Notes: generated from the letters alone by a model not told the origin. DNA of 40,254 bases from an uncultured Acidobacteriota bacterium (GCA_903847195.1 CAINCZ010000102.1:1-40254), one strand, 5' to 3'. Positions 16,443 to 27,086 are shown, counted from the stretch's first letter. Numbers and translations are program-made.

Positions 16443-16525
16443 AGGTTCAGGAACAATTTTACCAGTCTGGGGTATGATGCTGGCCAGGAAGCCGTAACCA
16501 AGCCAAATGAGCAGGGGGCGCCTGT

Positions 16526-17302
16526 ATGCTGAGCCGGGAAGCGATTGCGAAACAGCTGGCTGATTTCTTAGCTGAGAGTGCAGAGAACCGACCGGCGGCG
16601 CTCGCTGGGGCGGCGATTTACGAGGCGCCACTGGTGGGCGTGGCCAGCGCCGACGATCCAATGTGGGCGGAGTTGCAGAAGGAAACGGTGGTGGGTCCGC
16701 AGCAGATGCTACCCGGGCAGTGGCTGCCGGGAGCCAGGAGCGTGGTCTGCTACTTCGTGCCCTTCAGCGAGCGGGTGCGGGAGTCGAACCGCGTGCCGGG
16801 TGATCCTTCGTTTGAATGGCTGGTGGGCCGCTTCGAGGGCGAGGAACTCAATGCGAAGGTGCGCAGGTTCCTGGTGGAGGCGCTGGAGCAGGCGGGAGCC
16901 AGGGCAGTGGCGCCGAGTTCGGAGGAGCGGTTCAAGCAGGCGAACTTCCGCAGCAACTGGAGCGAGCGGCACGCGGCCTTTATCGCCGGGTTGGGGACGT
17001 TCGGGCTTTCGCGCTCGCTGATTACGGTGCGCGGTGCGGCCGGGCGGCTGGGCAGCGCGGTGCTGGATGGGGAGATGGAGCCGACGCCGCGTCCTTACAC
17101 GCGGCACGACGATTACTGCATGAACTGCGGCTACTGCATTCCGCGGTGCCCGCCGCGAGCGATCAACATGGACACCGGCAAGTCTCACCCGCCGTGCCTG
17201 GGCTTTCTGAACCAGGTAAAGGAGCGCTATCCTCCCCGCTACGGTTGCGGCAAGTGCCAAACGGGAGTGCCGTGCGAGGCGGTGAATCCGATGCAGCGGT
17301 GA
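16526..17302 (+). CDS. QueG-related 4Fe-4S protein (COG1600-like), function uncertain
   Basis: 258 aa. Two Cys groups near the C-terminus: C-x2-C-x2-C-x3-CP in CMNCGYCIPRCP, and a second set in CGKCQTGVPC. The preceding WSERHAAFIAGLGTFGLSR and ITVRGAAGRLGSAV are typical of the epoxyqueuosine reductase / reductive dehalogenase superfamily. It is shorter than QueG (about 350-380 aa) and lacks the C-terminal HEAT-like part, so I would not call it QueG. Its role is probably a cobalamin- or Fe-S-dependent reduction. A terminator follows at 17331. Confidence 0.75.
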   Translation: MLSREAIAKQLADFLAESAENRPAALAGAAIYEAPLVGVASADDPMWAELQKETVVGPQQMLPGQWLPGARSVVCYFVPFSERVRESNRVPGDPSFEWLVGRFEGEELNAKVRRFLVEALEQAGARAVAPSSEERFKQANFRSNWSERHAAFIAGLGTFGLSRSLITVRGAAGRLGSAVLDGEMEPTPRPYTRHDDYCMNCGYCIPRCPPRAINMDTGKSHPPCLGFLNQVKERYPPRYGCGKCQTGVPCEAVNPMQR

Positions 17303-17330
17303 GAGTACGGTACGGGATTGGAAGAATGCT

Positions 17331-17357
17331 CAGGGGCGAAAGCCCCTGTTTCATTTT
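17331..17357 (+). terminator. Intrinsic terminator of the QueG-like gene
   Basis: A perfect stem CAGGGGC / GCCCCTG with a GAAA tetraloop (17331-17348) is followed by TTTCATTTT. It lies 28 bases after the stop codon and ahead of the convergent deacetylase gene. Confidence 0.85.
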
Positions 17358-17372
17358 GCAGCGCGCTGCTGC

Positions 17373-18365
17373 TCAGCGGCTGCCGAAAACTTCCTTGGCG
17401 GCTACGACCGTGTTGGCATGGATGCGAATCGTGTCCTGCCCGTCTTTGGCGTATCCACCGGCGAACGTGGCGAAGATCGGAATGCGGCGGGCCTTGGCGG
17501 TGGCAAAGACGACTTCGTCGCGCTGCTTGAGGCCGTCGATGGTCATGGAAAGTCCGCCGAGCTGATCGTCGCGGTAAGGATCAGCCCCGGCGACGTAGGC
17601 GATGATATCTGGCTCAAACTGGCGCAGGGCCAGGTTGAGCGCGTTGTCGAGCCAGTCGAGGTACTCGGAATCGACGGTGCGGTCGGGCAGGTTGACGTCA
17701 AGGGAAGAGGGCGGCTTCCACAGCGGGTAGTTGTTCTCCTGGTGCATGGAGAGGGTGAAGACGTCGCCCGGTTCCGCTTCCTTCACGCTGACGGCGCGGG
17801 CCGATTGAGCGGCCGGGGCCGACCAGCTGTGCGTGGGCGCGGTGGACACCAGCGACGGATTGAAAATGGTGGCGGTGCCGTTGCCCTGGTGTACGTCGAG
17901 ATCGACGACCATGGCCCGCGCGAGCTTGCCGCGGCGCAGCAGACGCCTGAGGGCGATGGCGACGTCATGGATCATGCAGAAGCCTTCGCCGTGGTCAGGG
18001 AAGGCGTGGTGAAAGCCGCCGCCAAGGCTGATGGAGACGCCGTCGCGCAGGGCCATGTCTGCGGCGAGGATGGAGCCACCAGCGTGCAACCAGAAGGAAT
18101 CGACCAGCAGCGGCGAGTATGGCAGCTCTAGCGCGAGCTCTTCCTGGGAACTCAGGGTGCCTTCGCGCAGCTTGCGTACGTAGTCTTCGGTGTGCACGAG
18201 GCGCACGTCAGAGTCGGTCGCCGGCGGTGGCATGATGAAATCGGCAGGACGGGCTGCGCCGCTGCCGAGCAGCATCTGGTAGACAAGACGGTACTTCTGC
18301 CCGGCGAAGACGTGCGAGCCGATGGGCAGACAATATGCGTCGTTATATACAAGCTTAAAGCGCAT
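17373..18365 (-). CDS. Histone deacetylase-family (class II-like) hydrolase
   Basis: 330 aa. Active-site elements are intact: GGGFHHAFPDHGEGFC (paired His), VVDLDVHQGNGT (zinc ligands Asp and His) and AGADPYRDDQLGG (third zinc ligand). Bacterial members deacetylate polyamines, acetoin-related or protein substrates; the target here is unknown. The start at 18365 (MRFKLVYND) is where family similarity begins. The Shine-Dalgarno is weak. A TTGAAAC/GTTTCAA inverted repeat lies 26 bases upstream. Confidence 0.88.
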   Translation of the reverse strand: MRFKLVYNDAYCLPIGSHVFAGQKYRLVYQMLLGSGAARPADFIMPPPATDSDVRLVHTEDYVRKLREGTLSSQEELALELPYSPLLVDSFWLHAGGSILAADMALRDGVSISLGGGFHHAFPDHGEGFCMIHDVAIALRRLLRRGKLARAMVVDLDVHQGNGTATIFNPSLVSTAPTHSWSAPAAQSARAVSVKEAEPGDVFTLSMHQENNYPLWKPPSSLDVNLPDRTVDSEYLDWLDNALNLALRQFEPDIIAYVAGADPYRDDQLGGLSMTIDGLKQRDEVVFATAKARRIPIFATFAGGYAKDGQDTIRIHANTVVAAKEVFGSR

Positions 18366-18390
18366 TGAGCCGCGCCGGACGGAGCCGACG

Positions 18391-18416
18391 TTGAAACGTA
18401 AGCTTAATTGTTTCAA
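18391..18416. promoter_or_regulatory. Inverted repeat upstream of the deacetylase gene
   Basis: TTGAAAC (18391-18397) and GTTTCAA (18410-18416) are exact complements separated by 12 bases, which contain the smaller palindrome TAAGCTTA. The AT-rich patch stands out in GC-rich surroundings. It could be an operator or a leader hairpin for the gene starting at 18365. Confidence 0.4.
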
Positions 18417-18626
18417 GGCGGCTTCTACAAGGGAAGCGAAGAATCGGCGGGCGGCAGTTTTCAACCTCGTGCCGGACGCATCTGAAGCAGACCAGCGAAA
18501 CGGCGGAAATATCCGGGAGGATATGCAGCGGCGTTTGCGTCGGCAATGGCGAAGCCTGCCGCGCCGCTGGCAAGCGCGTGCTCCTTCATCTTCGTCCGCC
18601 GCAGCGGACGGCGTGCAAACCGGCGA

Positions 18627-19979
18627 TCAGGCGCGGTTGAAGCGACGGCGCAACGCATAGACGGCAAAGCCAGCCAGAAACAGGATGGCCCCGAACAGCA
18701 GCGCGTTCATGCCGAGTATCTGTTCGTGCCCGCCGTTCCAAATGGCGAGGGTCAGCAGCAGTGTGGGCAGCAAGCCGGTGACGATGGCTCCGGGCATTCC
18801 GCCGGGAACGCGGAAGGGCCTCGCCATGCCGGGTGCGGTGACGCGCAGCACGATGAGGCTGATGAACTCCAGCAGCAGCGCGGCACCGTAGAGCATGACG
18901 TCGAGCGTGACCAGGCGTTCGAAGCCGATGCCTACGCAGAGCGCCCAGGCGACGGATAGCATTAGGATCGATACCCACGGTGCACCGGTACGGCGGCTGG
19001 TACGGGCGAAGCAAGCGGGCAGCAGGCCGTCCCATGCCATGGCGAGGGGCACGCGTGAGTAGCTCAGTACGAGGGCGTTGAACATGCCGAAGGCGCTCAT
19101 CATGCCGCCCACGACGAGCCAGACGCGCAGCCAGGGTCCGGCGAGCAGCCCGGCGAGGTCGGCCCAGGAGCCGGTAGAAAACGCCGCGGGCGGGGCGCCG
19201 GCAAACCACATGGCCGCCACCGGCAGGACGTAGCAGAGCGCGACCAGCCCGACCGTGACCATCATGGCACGCGGATACGTGCGCTGCGGGTGCGCGACCT
19301 CGGCGGCGATCGTAGAGGCGTTGTCCCATCCCATGTAGTTCCACATGCAGACGGCGAGCCCGGCCATGAGTCCGAGATCCGTGCCGCCCGGCGAGGCAGT
19401 TAGCGCGAGTGCGCCATGCCTGAACGGAGCCCAGAGGACGATGAGTGCGAAAGGCGCCGAGAGCAGCACGAAGAGCCACACGGAGGAGGTAGCCACGGCG
19501 CGAATGCCGGCCAGATTGAGCAGCGCGCATACGGCGACGAGCGCGACGCCGACGTAGAGTCCGCGCTGCCCCACGCCGAACCACGGCGCAAGGCGCACGA
19601 GGTAGGCGATGAAGAGCGTGGGGTAGATTGCCATGTCGAAGATGCTGGCGGCGAGCGAGAGCCAGGCTTCCTGGAATCCCCACGCAGGCCCAAGCGCGCG
19701 GCGCACCCATACGTAGTAGCCGCCCTCGTCAGGCATAGCCGAAGCGAGTTCGCCGATCATCAGTGCGGTCGGCAGTGACCAGAGCAGGGGAACCAGAACG
19801 AGCGCCAGCAGGGCGATGGCGTAGCCGCCGCCGCGTACGATGTCCTCGGTGCCGTAAGTGCCGCCGGAGACCATGAAGAAGGTAGCGATGACGAGGCGGT
19901 GCAGAGTGAGGGTTCCGGAGCGTGCCGGGGCAGGCGCGGCGGCAGCGGCGTGCGAATTAGCGGCGACAAAGCCGGGCAA
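18627..19979 (-). CDS. APC-superfamily amino acid/polyamine permease
   Basis: 450 aa with about 12 membrane segments. An APC-type TM1 (MVSGGTYGTEDIVRGGGY) and a TM6 region (WNYMGWDNASTIAAEV) are clear, followed by HPQRTYPRAM. It is probably an inner-membrane importer or exchanger of an amino acid or amine. The TTG start at 19979 is chosen because GAGGAA precedes it at 5-base spacing; no ATG fits before TM1. The gene lies downstream of hspR on the same strand (117-base gap), possibly co-transcribed. Confidence 0.82.
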   Translation of the reverse strand: MPGFVAANSHAAAAAPAPARSGTLTLHRLVIATFFMVSGGTYGTEDIVRGGGYAIALLALVLVPLLWSLPTALMIGELASAMPDEGGYYVWVRRALGPAWGFQEAWLSLAASIFDMAIYPTLFIAYLVRLAPWFGVGQRGLYVGVALVAVCALLNLAGIRAVATSSVWLFVLLSAPFALIVLWAPFRHGALALTASPGGTDLGLMAGLAVCMWNYMGWDNASTIAAEVAHPQRTYPRAMMVTVGLVALCYVLPVAAMWFAGAPPAAFSTGSWADLAGLLAGPWLRVWLVVGGMMSAFGMFNALVLSYSRVPLAMAWDGLLPACFARTSRRTGAPWVSILMLSVAWALCVGIGFERLVTLDVMLYGAALLLEFISLIVLRVTAPGMARPFRVPGGMPGAIVTGLLPTLLLTLAIWNGGHEQILGMNALLFGAILFLAGFAVYALRRRFNRA

Positions 19980-20096
19980 GCGCGTTCCTCGGTGCGGGTG
20001 GTGAAAACGAGAATACAGGGAATTGCGGCTGACAGAAAGTCTTGTGGCAAAAACTGGGGCTGCAGGCGCCGGCGGCAACGGAGGGCGCGAGAAGTA

Positions 20097-20537
20097 TTAC
20101 TTTCTTTTTTCCGACGCAGGGATCACTTTTACTTTTTCCTGCGGCGCGGCGGGGCGGCGGACCGGGACCAGTGCGCCGTGAGCAGGATTGGCGCTGGCCG
20201 AGGCCACGCGCTGGATCATCTCGGTCTGGACGTAGCGGATGAACTCCTGCATCTGCGACTGCATCATCTCCATCTGCTGCTTCATGGTCTCCATGCGCTC
20301 CCGCATGCGCATGATCATGTCAATACCGCTGATGTTGACGCCGTATTCGCGGGCGAGTTCGAGGATGAACTCCAGCCGCTTGAGGTCTTCTTCGGTGTAG
20401 AGGCGGGTATTGCCTTCGCTTCGCGAGGGAGCGAGCAAGCCTTCGCGCTCGTAGAGGCGAAGGGTCTGAGGATGAATGCCGTACATCTCGGCGACGGCCG
20501 AGATCATGTAGGCGCCTTTACCCCGCTTCTTGGTCAT
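20097..20537 (-). CDS. hspR: MerR-family heat-shock repressor, HspR-like
   Basis: 146 aa. The N-terminal winged helix has YMISAVAEMYGIHPQTLRLY and EGNTRLYTEEDLKRL, typical of HspR. A Met/Glu/Gln-rich coiled coil follows (about residues 75-110), then a basic tail. HspR represses dnaK-type promoters by binding HAIR operators and is usually helped by DnaK. Its position after dnaJ supports the call, and a HAIR-like site overlaps the dnaK promoter at 24535-24555. Confidence 0.88.
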   Translation of the reverse strand: MTKKRGKGAYMISAVAEMYGIHPQTLRLYEREGLLAPSRSEGNTRLYTEEDLKRLEFILELAREYGVNISGIDMIMRMRERMETMKQQMEMMQSQMQEFIRYVQTEMIQRVASASANPAHGALVPVRRPAAPQEKVKVIPASEKRK

Positions 20538-20590
20538 AGGCTTCTTCCGTTCGTTGGTCGTGCTGAGAACAGTTGCTCTCGTCTTGGAGT

Positions 20591-20625
20591 CCCACCCTGG
20601 CCAAACCGGCTAGGACTGGGTACCC
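20591..20625 (-). repeat. 35-bp intergenic repeat, copy B (after dnaJ stop)
   Basis: 28 of 35 positions match copy A at 15021-15055. It lies 13 bases past the dnaJ stop on the minus strand. CCTGGCC and GGCTAGG can pair around AAACC with one G-U. Its position just after two unrelated stop codons suggests a transcript-end element or a mobile intergenic repeat. Confidence 0.55.
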
Positions 20626-20638
20626 AGTTCATCGAACG

Positions 20639-21871
20639 TTACACCTGCTTCCACAGCTCGTCGCGCGGATCGTCCGGGTTCAACTCGGCCAGCTTGCGGA
20701 GAAGTTCCTTGGTCTGCTCGTCGCGCGGCATGGGCACGGTGATCTTCATCTCCACAATCTCGTCGCCGCGTACGCCCTCCTGGCTCACCGAGGGCACGCC
20801 CTTTTCGCGCAGCCGCAGCTTCTGCCCCGATTGCGTTCCGGGGGGAATCTTGAGCAGTGCGCGGCCGTCGATGGTGGGCACCTCGATCTTGGCGCCCAGC
20901 GCGGCTTCGGTCATGGTGACCGGAATTGTAACGAAGATGTCGTCGCCCTCGCGGAGAAACACCGGATGGCTGCCGACGCGCACCACGATATAGAGATCGC
21001 CCGAGGTGCCGCCGAACTGCCCGGCATTACCTTTGCCCGCAAGGCGTATGCGCTGGCCGTTGCGCGTACCCGGCTTGATGCGCACCGTCAGTGCCTCGGC
21101 CCGCGAGACGGTGCCCTGGGCGTGACAGATCGAACACTGGTTCTGCGCCTTGCCGGTGCCGTTGCAGCGCGGGCATTGCAGGTTGAACTTCATGTTGCCG
21201 CCGACCTGCGTGACCTGTCCCTTGCCGCTGCACTCGGGGCAGGTGCCGACGCCCTGCAGCACGCCCTGTCCGTGGCAGTTCGCGCAGGACTCCTGGTGCT
21301 GCACGCTGAGCGAAAGCTCGGTGCCGCGGATGGCATCCCAGAAGCTGATATTGACCTGGTATTCGAGATCGGTGCCGGCCACCGGTTCGCTGGCCGCGGC
21401 CGTGCCGCGGCCGCCGGTGAACATGTTGGAGAAGATGTCGCGGAAGCCGCCGCTGCCGCGCTTGCTCTGGCGTCCGCCGCGCGCGGACTGGGCCTGCTGC
21501 GCCTGCTCGAAGAGGTCGCTGAAGTCGAAGCCGCCGAAATCGACGGGCGTGCCCTGGCCGCTGGGGCCGTAGCCACCCGGAAAGCCGCTGCCGGCGCCGC
21601 CCCCGGCGCGAGCGTAGGCTTCAGCCGTAGCGGGATCGATGTTGTCGGAGTAAAAGCCGAGCTGGTCGAAAACCTTGCGCTTCTTGGGATCGCTCAGGAC
21701 GTCGTTGGCTTCCGAGATGGTCTTGAAGCGCTCCTCGGAGGTCTTATCACCGGGATTCACGTCGGGATGATGCTTACGGGCGAGCTTGCGGAAGGCCTTG
21801 CGGATCTCGTCCGCCGTGGCCGTCTTCTTCAGCCCGAGAGTCTCGTAGTAATCCTTGGTCTGCGTCGCCAT
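20639..21871 (-). CDS. dnaJ: Chaperone DnaJ (type I J-domain co-chaperone)
   Basis: 410 aa. J domain with HPD in KHHPDVNPGD (about residues 36-40), a Gly/Phe-rich linker, and four zinc-finger repeats (CANCHGQG, CPECSGKG, CPRCNGTG, CSICHAQG), then the C-terminal substrate-binding domains. It stimulates the DnaK ATPase and presents unfolded substrates. ATG 21871 (MATQTKDYYETLGL) is preferred over a TTG four codons upstream. No grpE gene lies in this cluster. Confidence 0.95.
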   Translation of the reverse strand: MATQTKDYYETLGLKKTATADEIRKAFRKLARKHHPDVNPGDKTSEERFKTISEANDVLSDPKKRKVFDQLGFYSDNIDPATAEAYARAGGGAGSGFPGGYGPSGQGTPVDFGGFDFSDLFEQAQQAQSARGGRQSKRGSGGFRDIFSNMFTGGRGTAAASEPVAGTDLEYQVNISFWDAIRGTELSLSVQHQESCANCHGQGVLQGVGTCPECSGKGQVTQVGGNMKFNLQCPRCNGTGKAQNQCSICHAQGTVSRAEALTVRIKPGTRNGQRIRLAGKGNAGQFGGTSGDLYIVVRVGSHPVFLREGDDIFVTIPVTMTEAALGAKIEVPTIDGRALLKIPPGTQSGQKLRLREKGVPSVSQEGVRGDEIVEMKITVPMPRDEQTKELLRKLAELNPDDPRDELWKQV

Positions 21872-21930
21872 AAGAGCACCCAACGTGCCAGCTCAAAAAT
21901 AACTGCGCGTCCCGGCAGCAGCCGCGCAAC

Positions 21931-22281
21931 TTAGTTCATCTTCGCCGGATCCAGTTTTGCCAGCATACCATCGACGTGCAGCTTGGCCTTGCCGATTTCG
22001 GCCAGCAGTCGCGACTCGAAGAGCTGGTCTTCGGGGACGATGGAGTGCCACCATGGGCAGGCAAATTGCCACACCGGCGCGCCATCTGGCGCGGCCTCGA
22101 CCGAGCACGGGACGCCGAGGCAGGCGATGACCACCGCAGCCGGCTTTTCGTGGAAACGCAGGTCGAGCAGGCGCTGGACCTCGGGGGAGAGCAGAGCTGC
22201 CACCCGCTGGCGCAACTGCGCCTCGGTATGGTTGTTAACCTCTACACTAGCTAACGCGATCATGGTGTCCAGATCTGACAT
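21931..22281 (-). CDS. Conserved-looking hypothetical protein, 116 aa, between dnaK and dnaJ
   Basis: Not recognised. It is soluble, with a central hydrophobic strand (AAVVIACLGVPCSVEA) and an aromatic patch (WQFACPWWHSIVPED), and no signal peptide. It is not GrpE, which often occupies this position. A GGGGAG ribosome binding site just upstream supports the start at 22281. It is followed 59 bases later by dnaJ on the same strand and may be co-transcribed with it; the dnaK terminator lies upstream of it. Confidence 0.65.
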   Translation of the reverse strand: MSDLDTMIALASVEVNNHTEAQLRQRVAALLSPEVQRLLDLRFHEKPAAVVIACLGVPCSVEAAPDGAPVWQFACPWWHSIVPEDQLFESRLLAEIGKAKLHVDGMLAKLDPAKMN

Positions 22282-22431
22282 GGCTCCCCTTTCCCCGGCG
22301 CAGTCGCTGCTCTAGCAGGCTGCGCAAAAGCAAAATTCCGATTAAAAGCAGATGCTTCGCTCCGCTCGGCACGACCCCTCGGCAGTTTGAACAAGCCGAT
22401 CTTTCTCAGCCTGAGAGGCCGTGCACAATTC

Positions 22432-22475
22432 AAAATCCCCACCTTAGCGGCAAAAGCGGAAGCGCGAAGGTGGGG
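22432..22475 (-). terminator. Intrinsic terminator of dnaK
   Basis: Perfect 9-bp arms CCCCACCTT (22437-22445) and AAGGTGGGG (22467-22475), with further GCG/CGC pairing inside. On the minus strand ATTTTG follows. It lies 10 bases after the dnaK stop and separates dnaK from the hypothetical-dnaJ-hspR genes. Confidence 0.8.
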
Positions 22476-22485
22476 AGCCAGTGAG

Positions 22486-24429
<1,944 letters not shown>

Positions 24430-24453
24430 GGAACCAGCCTCCTGCTGAAAAAT

Positions 24454-24502
24454 TCCCTGTCAAGCCGCAGCTAAGTAGTTGCAGCAAATCAACTTGACGG
24501 GA
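24454..24502 (-). promoter_or_regulatory. Stem-loop in the dnaK 5' untranslated region
   Basis: TCCCTGTCAAG (24454-24464) and CTTGACGGGA (24493-24502) are complementary except for one bulged base. The 28 bases between hold a smaller imperfect hairpin. The structure lies between the predicted transcription start and the ribosome binding site. It could modulate translation, possibly with temperature; this is inferred from complementarity only. Confidence 0.4.
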
Positions 24503-24525
24503 CAGCTTCCTATATCAACAACAGC

Positions 24526-24554
24526 ATAATAGAACCTGAGTGACTTGCTGTCAA
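24526..24554 (-). promoter_or_regulatory. dnaK promoter (sigma70-like)
   Basis: On the minus strand TTGACA (24549-24554) and TATTAT (24526-24531) are separated by exactly 17 bases. The predicted start is near 24519, giving a leader of about 90 bases. Confidence 0.8.
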
Positions 24555-24555
24555 C
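24535..24555 (-). promoter_or_regulatory. HAIR-like HspR operator overlapping the dnaK -35 box
   Basis: The minus strand reads GTTGACA, 7 bases, ACTCAGG. The HspR consensus is CTTGAGT-N7-ACTCAAG: the second half matches 6 of 7, the first 4 of 7, and the spacing is exact. The first half is constrained by the -35 hexamer. An HspR-like gene is present at 20097-20537. Confidence 0.55.
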
Positions 24556-24682
24556 TTATAGATGAGGCGCGGAGGTAAATTGTTGCAGAAACTTGAGGTG
24601 GAATAAAGCCGCCGCACAGGCCGACGCGGTGGGCTAAAGGGCGGCCTCCAACCGGCCGAAATATGCTCCGGAGGTTAGACGT

Positions 24683-25075
24683 ATGTACGGTTGGAGCAAC
24701 TCGTTTGCGATCGGGCTGCCGATGATCGACGCGCAGCACAAACAGCTTTTCGAGCTGATCGACGGCCTGCACCAGGCGATGCGCGGAGGCAAGTCGAAGG
24801 AGGTGCTGGCCGCGGTGCTGGGGAAGCTGGTGGACTACACGGTGAAGCACTTCGGGGCGGAAGAGGGCATCATGCGCTCACGCAACTACTCGTCGCTGAG
24901 CGAGCATATGCTGATCCACGAACAGTTTACCGCCCGGATTCGGGAGTTTGAGAAGCAGCACAAGGCAGGCAGGGTGCTGATGACCATCGAGTTGATGGAC
25001 TTCCTGCAGAACTGGCTGGTGAGCCACATCCGGACGATCGACCCGAAGGTGGCGGCGGAGCTGCGGGCCGCGTAA
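24683..25075 (+). CDS. Bacteriohemerythrin
   Basis: 130 aa, standard single-domain length. All diiron ligands are visible: H19, H56, E60, H75, H79, H115 and D120, in IDAQHKQLF, HFGAEEGIM, HMLIHEQF and WLVSHIRTID. It binds O2 reversibly and may store or sense oxygen, or supply it to other enzymes. GGAGG lies 8 bases before the start. A bidirectional terminator follows at 25108. Confidence 0.95.
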   Translation: MYGWSNSFAIGLPMIDAQHKQLFELIDGLHQAMRGGKSKEVLAAVLGKLVDYTVKHFGAEEGIMRSRNYSSLSEHMLIHEQFTARIREFEKQHKAGRVLMTIELMDFLQNWLVSHIRTIDPKVAAELRAA

Positions 25076-25107
25076 GGGACGAGAGCCGAAAAAGCCGGCA
25101 GAAATGG

Positions 25108-25150
25108 AAACCCCGCGTCTGCGCCCGTCTGGGGCGCTGCCGCGGGGTTT
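25108..25150. terminator. Bidirectional terminator between hemerythrin and glmS
   Basis: A 10-bp perfect stem (AAACCCCGCG with CGCGGGGTTT) encloses a second CGCCC/GGGCG stem. The A and T runs at the base serve both directions. It lies between convergent stop codons at 25075 and 25171. Confidence 0.8.
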
Positions 25151-25170
25151 CGTGTTCCAATCTGGCCGGG

Positions 25171-27045
25171 CTACTCGACGGTGACCGACTTGGCCAGGTT
25201 GCGCGGCTGGTCGACGTCGCAACCGCGGCGTACGGCGATATGGTAGGCCAGCAATTGCAGGGGCACGATCTCGAGGATCGGCGAGAGCAATTCGGGCGCC
25301 TCGGGGACGAACAACACCTGATCGGCGTCGGCACCGATCTCCTCGTCGCCTTCGGTAGCGATGGCAATGACCTTGCCGCTGCGTGCCTTGACTTCCTTCA
25401 GGTTCGAAAGCGTCTTTTCGTAGCGCAGGACGGAGTTCGGGTCGTTGCGGTCGCAGGTGGCGATCATGACGACGGGTAGGTTTTCGTCAATCAGCGCGTT
25501 GGGGCCGTGCTTCATCTCGCCCGCAGGGTAGCCCTCGGCGTGGATGTAAGAGATTTCCTTCAACTTCAACGCGCCTTCCAGCGCCACGGGGTAGTGGACG
25601 CCGCGGCCGAGGTAGAGGAAATCCTGCGCCCGGTTGTATATCTTGGCGAGGTCCTCACACTCTTCTTCGCGGGCCAGCACGGTCTCAAGCTTGCCGGGGA
25701 TACGGCTCAGTTCGAGCAGGTAGCGGCAGGACTCTTCCTGCGAAATCTGACCACGCTTCTCGGCGAGGTAGACCGCAAACAGGAAGAGAGCGGTCAGCTG
25801 CGCGGTGAAGGCCTTGGTGGAGGCGACACCGATCTCAGGACCGGCGTGGGTGTATATCGTTCCGTGGGCCTCGCGGGTCACCATGGACCCGACGACGTTG
25901 CAGATGCTGACGGTCTTGGAGCCCTTGGCCTTGGCTTCGCGCTGGGCAGCGATAGTGTCGGCGGTCTCGCCCGACTGGGTGATGAGCATGGAGAGCGAGT
26001 CGGGTCCGAGGATGGGATCGCGATAGCGGAACTCGCTGGCGTAATCGACATCGACGGGAACGCGCGCCAGGCGCTCAATCATGAACTTGCCGGCCAGACC
26101 GGCGTGCCACGAGGTGCCGCAGGCGGCGATATTGATCTTCTTCAGCTGCTGGAACTCTTCGGATCGGATCTCCATCTCATCGAGGTAGACCTTGCCGGTG
26201 TCGAGCGAGATGCGGCCGAGGGTGGTGTCGCGGACGGCGCGCGGCTGCTCGTAGATTTCCTTGAGCATGAAGTGCTTGAAGCCGCCCTTTTCCGCCATGA
26301 TCGGGTCCCAGGTGATGTGCTGGACGGCGCGCTCGACGGCGTGCCCCTCGAAATCGGTCAACGAGACGCCGTTGGGCGTAATGACCGCCAGATCGCCATC
26401 GCCGAGGAAGAACAGGTCGCGGGTGTGATAGAGGATGGCCGGAATGTCGGAGGCGACAAAGTACTCGTCCTTGCCGAGGCCGATGACGGCGGGCGGGCCG
26501 TTGCGGGCGGCGACGATCTTATTGGGTTCGACCGTGGAGATGACTGCCATGGCGAACACGCCGTGCAACTCGCCGACCGAGCGGCGGACCGCCTCTTCCA
26601 GGCACATGACCGGCTTTCCGGCGCTGTCGAACAGATACTTCTCCACCAGGTGGGCAATGACCTCGGTGTCGGTTTCGGTCGAGAACTTGTGGCCGGCTTC
26701 GCGCAGCTTGCGCTTGAGGGGCATGTAGTTCTCGATGATGCCGTTGTGCACGACTACGATCTGGCCGGTGCAATCGCGGTGCGGATGTGCGTTCTCCTCG
26801 GTGGGGCGGCCGTGGGTGGCCCAGCGGGTGTGGCCGATCCCGTAGGTGCCGTCGAGGGGCTTGAGGCGGATGACCTCCTCAAGGTTGCGCAGCTTGCCTT
26901 CAGCGCGGCGCACTTGCAGTCCGTCGGCGCCGCCGGCTACGGCGATGCCGGCCGAATCGTAGCCGCGGTACTCCAGGCGGCGCAGACCTTCGATGATGAC
27001 CGGGACAACTCGCTTCTTACCAACGTATCCAACAATTCCGCACAC
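25171..27045 (-). CDS. glmS: Glutamine-fructose-6-phosphate aminotransferase (isomerizing)
   Basis: 624 aa. The N-terminal glutaminase begins with the catalytic Cys after the initiator (MCGIVGYVG). Two SIS domains follow ([29 protein letters not shown]), and the protein ends [13 protein letters not shown]. It makes glucosamine-6-phosphate for peptidoglycan and LPS. The start codon is GTG (27043-27045), required because Cys2 must be exposed. The ribosome binding site is weak. An 8-bp hairpin lies 20 bases upstream. Confidence 0.97.
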   Translation of the reverse strand: MCGIVGYVGKKRVVPVIIEGLRRLEYRGYDSAGIAVAGGADGLQVRRAEGKLRNLEEVIRLKPLDGTYGIGHTRWATHGRPTEENAHPHRDCTGQIVVVHNGIIENYMPLKRKLREAGHKFSTETDTEVIAHLVEKYLFDSAGKPVMCLEEAVRRSVGELHGVFAMAVISTVEPNKIVAARNGPPAVIGLGKDEYFVASDIPAILYHTRDLFFLGDGDLAVITPNGVSLTDFEGHAVERAVQHITWDPIMAEKGGFKHFMLKEIYEQPRAVRDTTLGRISLDTGKVYLDEMEIRSEEFQQLKKINIAACGTSWHAGLAGKFMIERLARVPVDVDYASEFRYRDPILGPDSLSMLITQSGETADTIAAQREAKAKGSKTVSICNVVGSMVTREAHGTIYTHAGPEIGVASTKAFTAQLTALFLFAVYLAEKRGQISQEESCRYLLELSRIPGKLETVLAREEECEDLAKIYNRAQDFLYLGRGVHYPVALEGALKLKEISYIHAEGYPAGEMKHGPNALIDENLPVVMIATCDRNDPNSVLRYEKTLSNLKEVKARSGKVIAIATEGDEEIGADADQVLFVPEAPELLSPILEIVPLQLLAYHIAVRRGCDVDQPRNLAKSVTVE

Positions 27046-27064
27046 TTTGATTTACCCCACAGAG

Positions 27065-27086
27065 ATTCCCGCAGGAAGGCGGGAAT
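27065..27086. repeat. Hairpin between purS and glmS
   Basis: ATTCCCGC and GCGGGAAT pair perfectly over a 6-base loop. It lies 20 bases before the glmS start and 57 bases after the purS stop, on the minus strand. There is no T-run. It may be a weak purS terminator or a glmS leader structure. Confidence 0.45.

Noticed and set aside
22320..22380. Degenerate repeat with GCTTCGCTCCGCTC upstream of the dnaK terminator
   Set aside because: It looks like common intergenic repeat debris, but no second copy is in the window to support it.
24440..24560. CIRCE element for HrcA control of dnaK
   Set aside because: No TTAGCACTC-N9-GAGTGCTAA-like sequence; the HAIR-like site fits better.
24560..24682. Riboswitch (c-di-GMP type) or anti-Shine-Dalgarno switch ahead of hemerythrin
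   Set aside because: Some hairpins and a CCTCC complementary to GGAGG exist, but the conserved riboswitch core is absent and the pairing is only 5 bases.
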